A stretch of 5,209 nucleotides of DNA from Candidatus Peribacteraceae bacterium (lineage in GTDB: Bacteria > Patescibacteriota > Gracilibacteria > Peribacterales > Peribacteraceae): positions 1 through 5,209 of the forward strand of contig JABFSS010000022.1 of assembly GCA_013140485.1 (NCBI GenBank), read 5' to 3'. How positions within the stretch are numbered: position 1 is the stretch's first letter; each line of letters begins with the position of its first letter. The notes under the pieces were generated by a model that saw only the letters and a list, made by a program, of their open reading frames with translations, ran no database searches and was not told where the DNA came from. Positions 3,943-5,209 of the stretch are shown in pieces. The position numbers and the translations under genes were made by a program.

Positions 3943-5209
3943 ATGTCCGCAAAGAAGCAAAATCCTCAGTCCGACGCCACTCCCGAGCCTTCGAAAGACG
4001 GTGGCTCCGATTCCGCACTCAACACGGACGGTTCGCTCACGACGCTCGGAAAAATCGTGCCGCGGCCGATCGTGGCCGAAATGGAGGAGAGTTATTTGAG
4101 CTACGCCATGAGCGTCATCGTGGCCCGAGCGCTCCCCGATGCCCGCGACGGTCTCAAGCCGGTCCACCGCCGCATCCTCTACGCGATGCACGGCATGGGT
4201 CTGGGGTCGGGAGCCAAGTACCGGAAGTCCGCTGCCGTGGTTGGAGACGTGATGGGAAAATATCACCCGCACGGCGACAGCCCAATTTACGAAGCGATGG
4301 TGCGTATGGCGCAGGATTTCTCGCTGCGGTACACGCTGGTCGACGGGCAGGGCAACTTCGGTTCCATCGACGGCGACGGCGCCGCTGCCATGCGGTACAC
4401 CGAGGCGCGCATGTCGAAGGTGACGAGCGAGATTCTCGCGGATATCGAAAAGGATACCGTCGACTTCTCGCCCAACTACGACGGATCGCGGAAAGAACCG
4501 AACGTGCTTCCCAGTAAAATCCCCAACCTCCTGCTCAACGGGACTGTCGGCATCGCCGTGGGCATGGCGACCAACATTCCGCCGCACAACTTCGGCGAAA
4601 TCATCGACGCCACTCTTCATGTGATCGAGCATCCCGACGCGACGGTGGAAGATCTCCTTCAATTCGTCCAAGGACCCGATTTCCCCACGGGCGGGATCAT
4701 CTACGACAAGGAAGCCATCCGGCAGGCATATCTCACCGGACGGGGCTCGGTGGTCATTCGCGGCAAGGCCGAAATCGAAGAAGTGAAGGAAGGGCGCTAC
4801 CACATCCGTGTCAGTGAAATCCCGTATCAGGTGAACAAGAGCGCGATGATCGAAAAAATGGCGCAGCTGGTGAACGACAAGATCATCCAGGGCATCAGCG
4901 ATATCCGCGACGAAAGCGACCGCGACGGCATTCGCATCATCATCGAGCTCAAGAAAGACGCTTACCCGCAGAAGGTTCTCAACCTCCTCTTCAAGCACAC
5001 CGATCTCCAGACGAGCTTCGGGTACAACATGATCGCGCTTGCGGACGGCATCCAGCCGCGTCTGCTCAATCTCCAGGAATTCCTCCAGATCTTCGTCGAT
5101 CACCGCCGGGTCGTCGTGCGTCGCCGCATCACGTTCGACCGCGACCGGGCGAAGGAACGCGCGCATATTCTCGAAGGACTCAAGATAGCGCTCGATCACA
5201 TCGATGAAG
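3943..5209 (+). CDS. gyrA: DNA gyrase subunit A, 5' part (runs off the window)
   Basis: The frame is open from ATG 3943 to the window edge, covering 422 codons of a protein usually above 800 residues. GyrA forms the breakage-reunion core of gyrase with GyrB and introduces negative supercoils. Visible features: a polar, Ser/Asp-rich N-terminal extension (residues 1 to about 32); SYLSYAMSVIVARALPDARD (50-69); GLKPVHRRILYAM (70-82); the quinolone-determining region HPHGDSPIYEAMVRMAQ (108-124); and catalytic Tyr152 with Arg151 in AAAMRYTEARM. Relative to E. coli numbering (Tyr122, Ser83) everything is shifted by 30. The Ser83-equivalent Ser113 is retained, while Pro114 replaces Ala84. The C-terminal beta-pinwheel and GyrA box lie outside the window, so ParC cannot be excluded. 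There is no SD before the ATG. A 428-residue reading frame on the opposite strand (3913-5199) is a GC-driven shadow. Confidence 0.95.
   Translation, partial: MSAKKQNPQSDATPEPSKDGGSDSALNTDGSLTTLGKIVPRPIVAEMEESYLSYAMSVIVARALPDARDGLKPVHRRILYAMHGMGLGSGAKYRKSAAVVGDVMGKYHPHGDSPIYEAMVRMAQDFSLRYTLVDGQGNFGSIDGDGAAAMRYTEARMSKVTSEILADIEKDTVDFSPNYDGSRKEPNVLPSKIPNLLLNGTVGIAVGMATNIPPHNFGEIIDATLHVIEHPDATVEDLLQFVQGPDFPTGGIIYDKEAIRQAYLTGRGSVVIRGKAEIEEVKEGRYHIRVSEIPYQVNKSAMIEKMAQLVNDKIIQGISDIRDESDRDGIRIIIELKKDAYPQKVLNLLFKHTDLQTSFGYNMIALADGIQPRLLNLQEFLQIFVDHRRVVVRRRITFDRDRAKERAHILEGLKIALDHIDE

Noticed and set aside
3913..5199. 428-residue minus-strand frame opposite gyrA
   Set aside because: It covers the unmistakable gyrA coding strand, is His/Val/Asp-rich as expected from complementing GC-biased codons, and shows no motif of its own.

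Overview
The window is a compact stretch of bacterial chromosome with ordinary housekeeping genes and no sign of phage, insertion sequence, CRISPR array or RNA gene. Coding DNA is GC-rich (two gyrA lines I counted gave 67% and 70% GC). Most genes lack a Shine-Dalgarno (SD) sequence, and the proteins tend to be short for their families. Together this would fit an uncultivated, streamlined lineage, possibly a Patescibacteria/CPR group. That placement is a low-confidence inference, since nothing here is diagnostic.

Layout. Positions 35-2663 hold four minus-strand genes read in the order ruvA (Holliday-junction branch migration), pgi (glucose-6-phosphate isomerase), a thioredoxin, and an unrecognised 86-residue membrane protein. 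The last two lie 3 bp apart. ruvA and pgi are separated by a perfect 9-bp GC-rich hairpin, and pgi and the thioredoxin by a purine/pyrimidine-asymmetric tandem repeat. Positions 2664-2734 form a divergent promoter region built on an exact 10-bp inverted repeat that carries the same extended -10 (TGCTACACT) on each strand. One arm faces ruvA, the other a 42-codon hydrophobic plus-strand ORF. That ORF ends 12 bp from the convergent end of rsmI (16S rRNA 2'-O-methyltransferase, minus strand, apparently without its usual C-terminal domain). Positions 3554-3942 form an AT-richer gap that contains a possible 46-aa plus-strand ORF behind the best SD in the window. From 3943 the plus-strand gyrA (type IIA topoisomerase A subunit) runs off the right edge after about 422 codons.

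The housekeeping genes are functionally diverse (DNA repair, glycolysis, redox, rRNA modification, DNA topology) and do not form one pathway. The thioredoxin and membrane-protein pair is the only arrangement that hints at a joint role. I see no large undescribed system. The parts least explained are the two small ORFs, the divergent palindromic promoter, the intergenic hairpin and the AT-rich island before gyrA.
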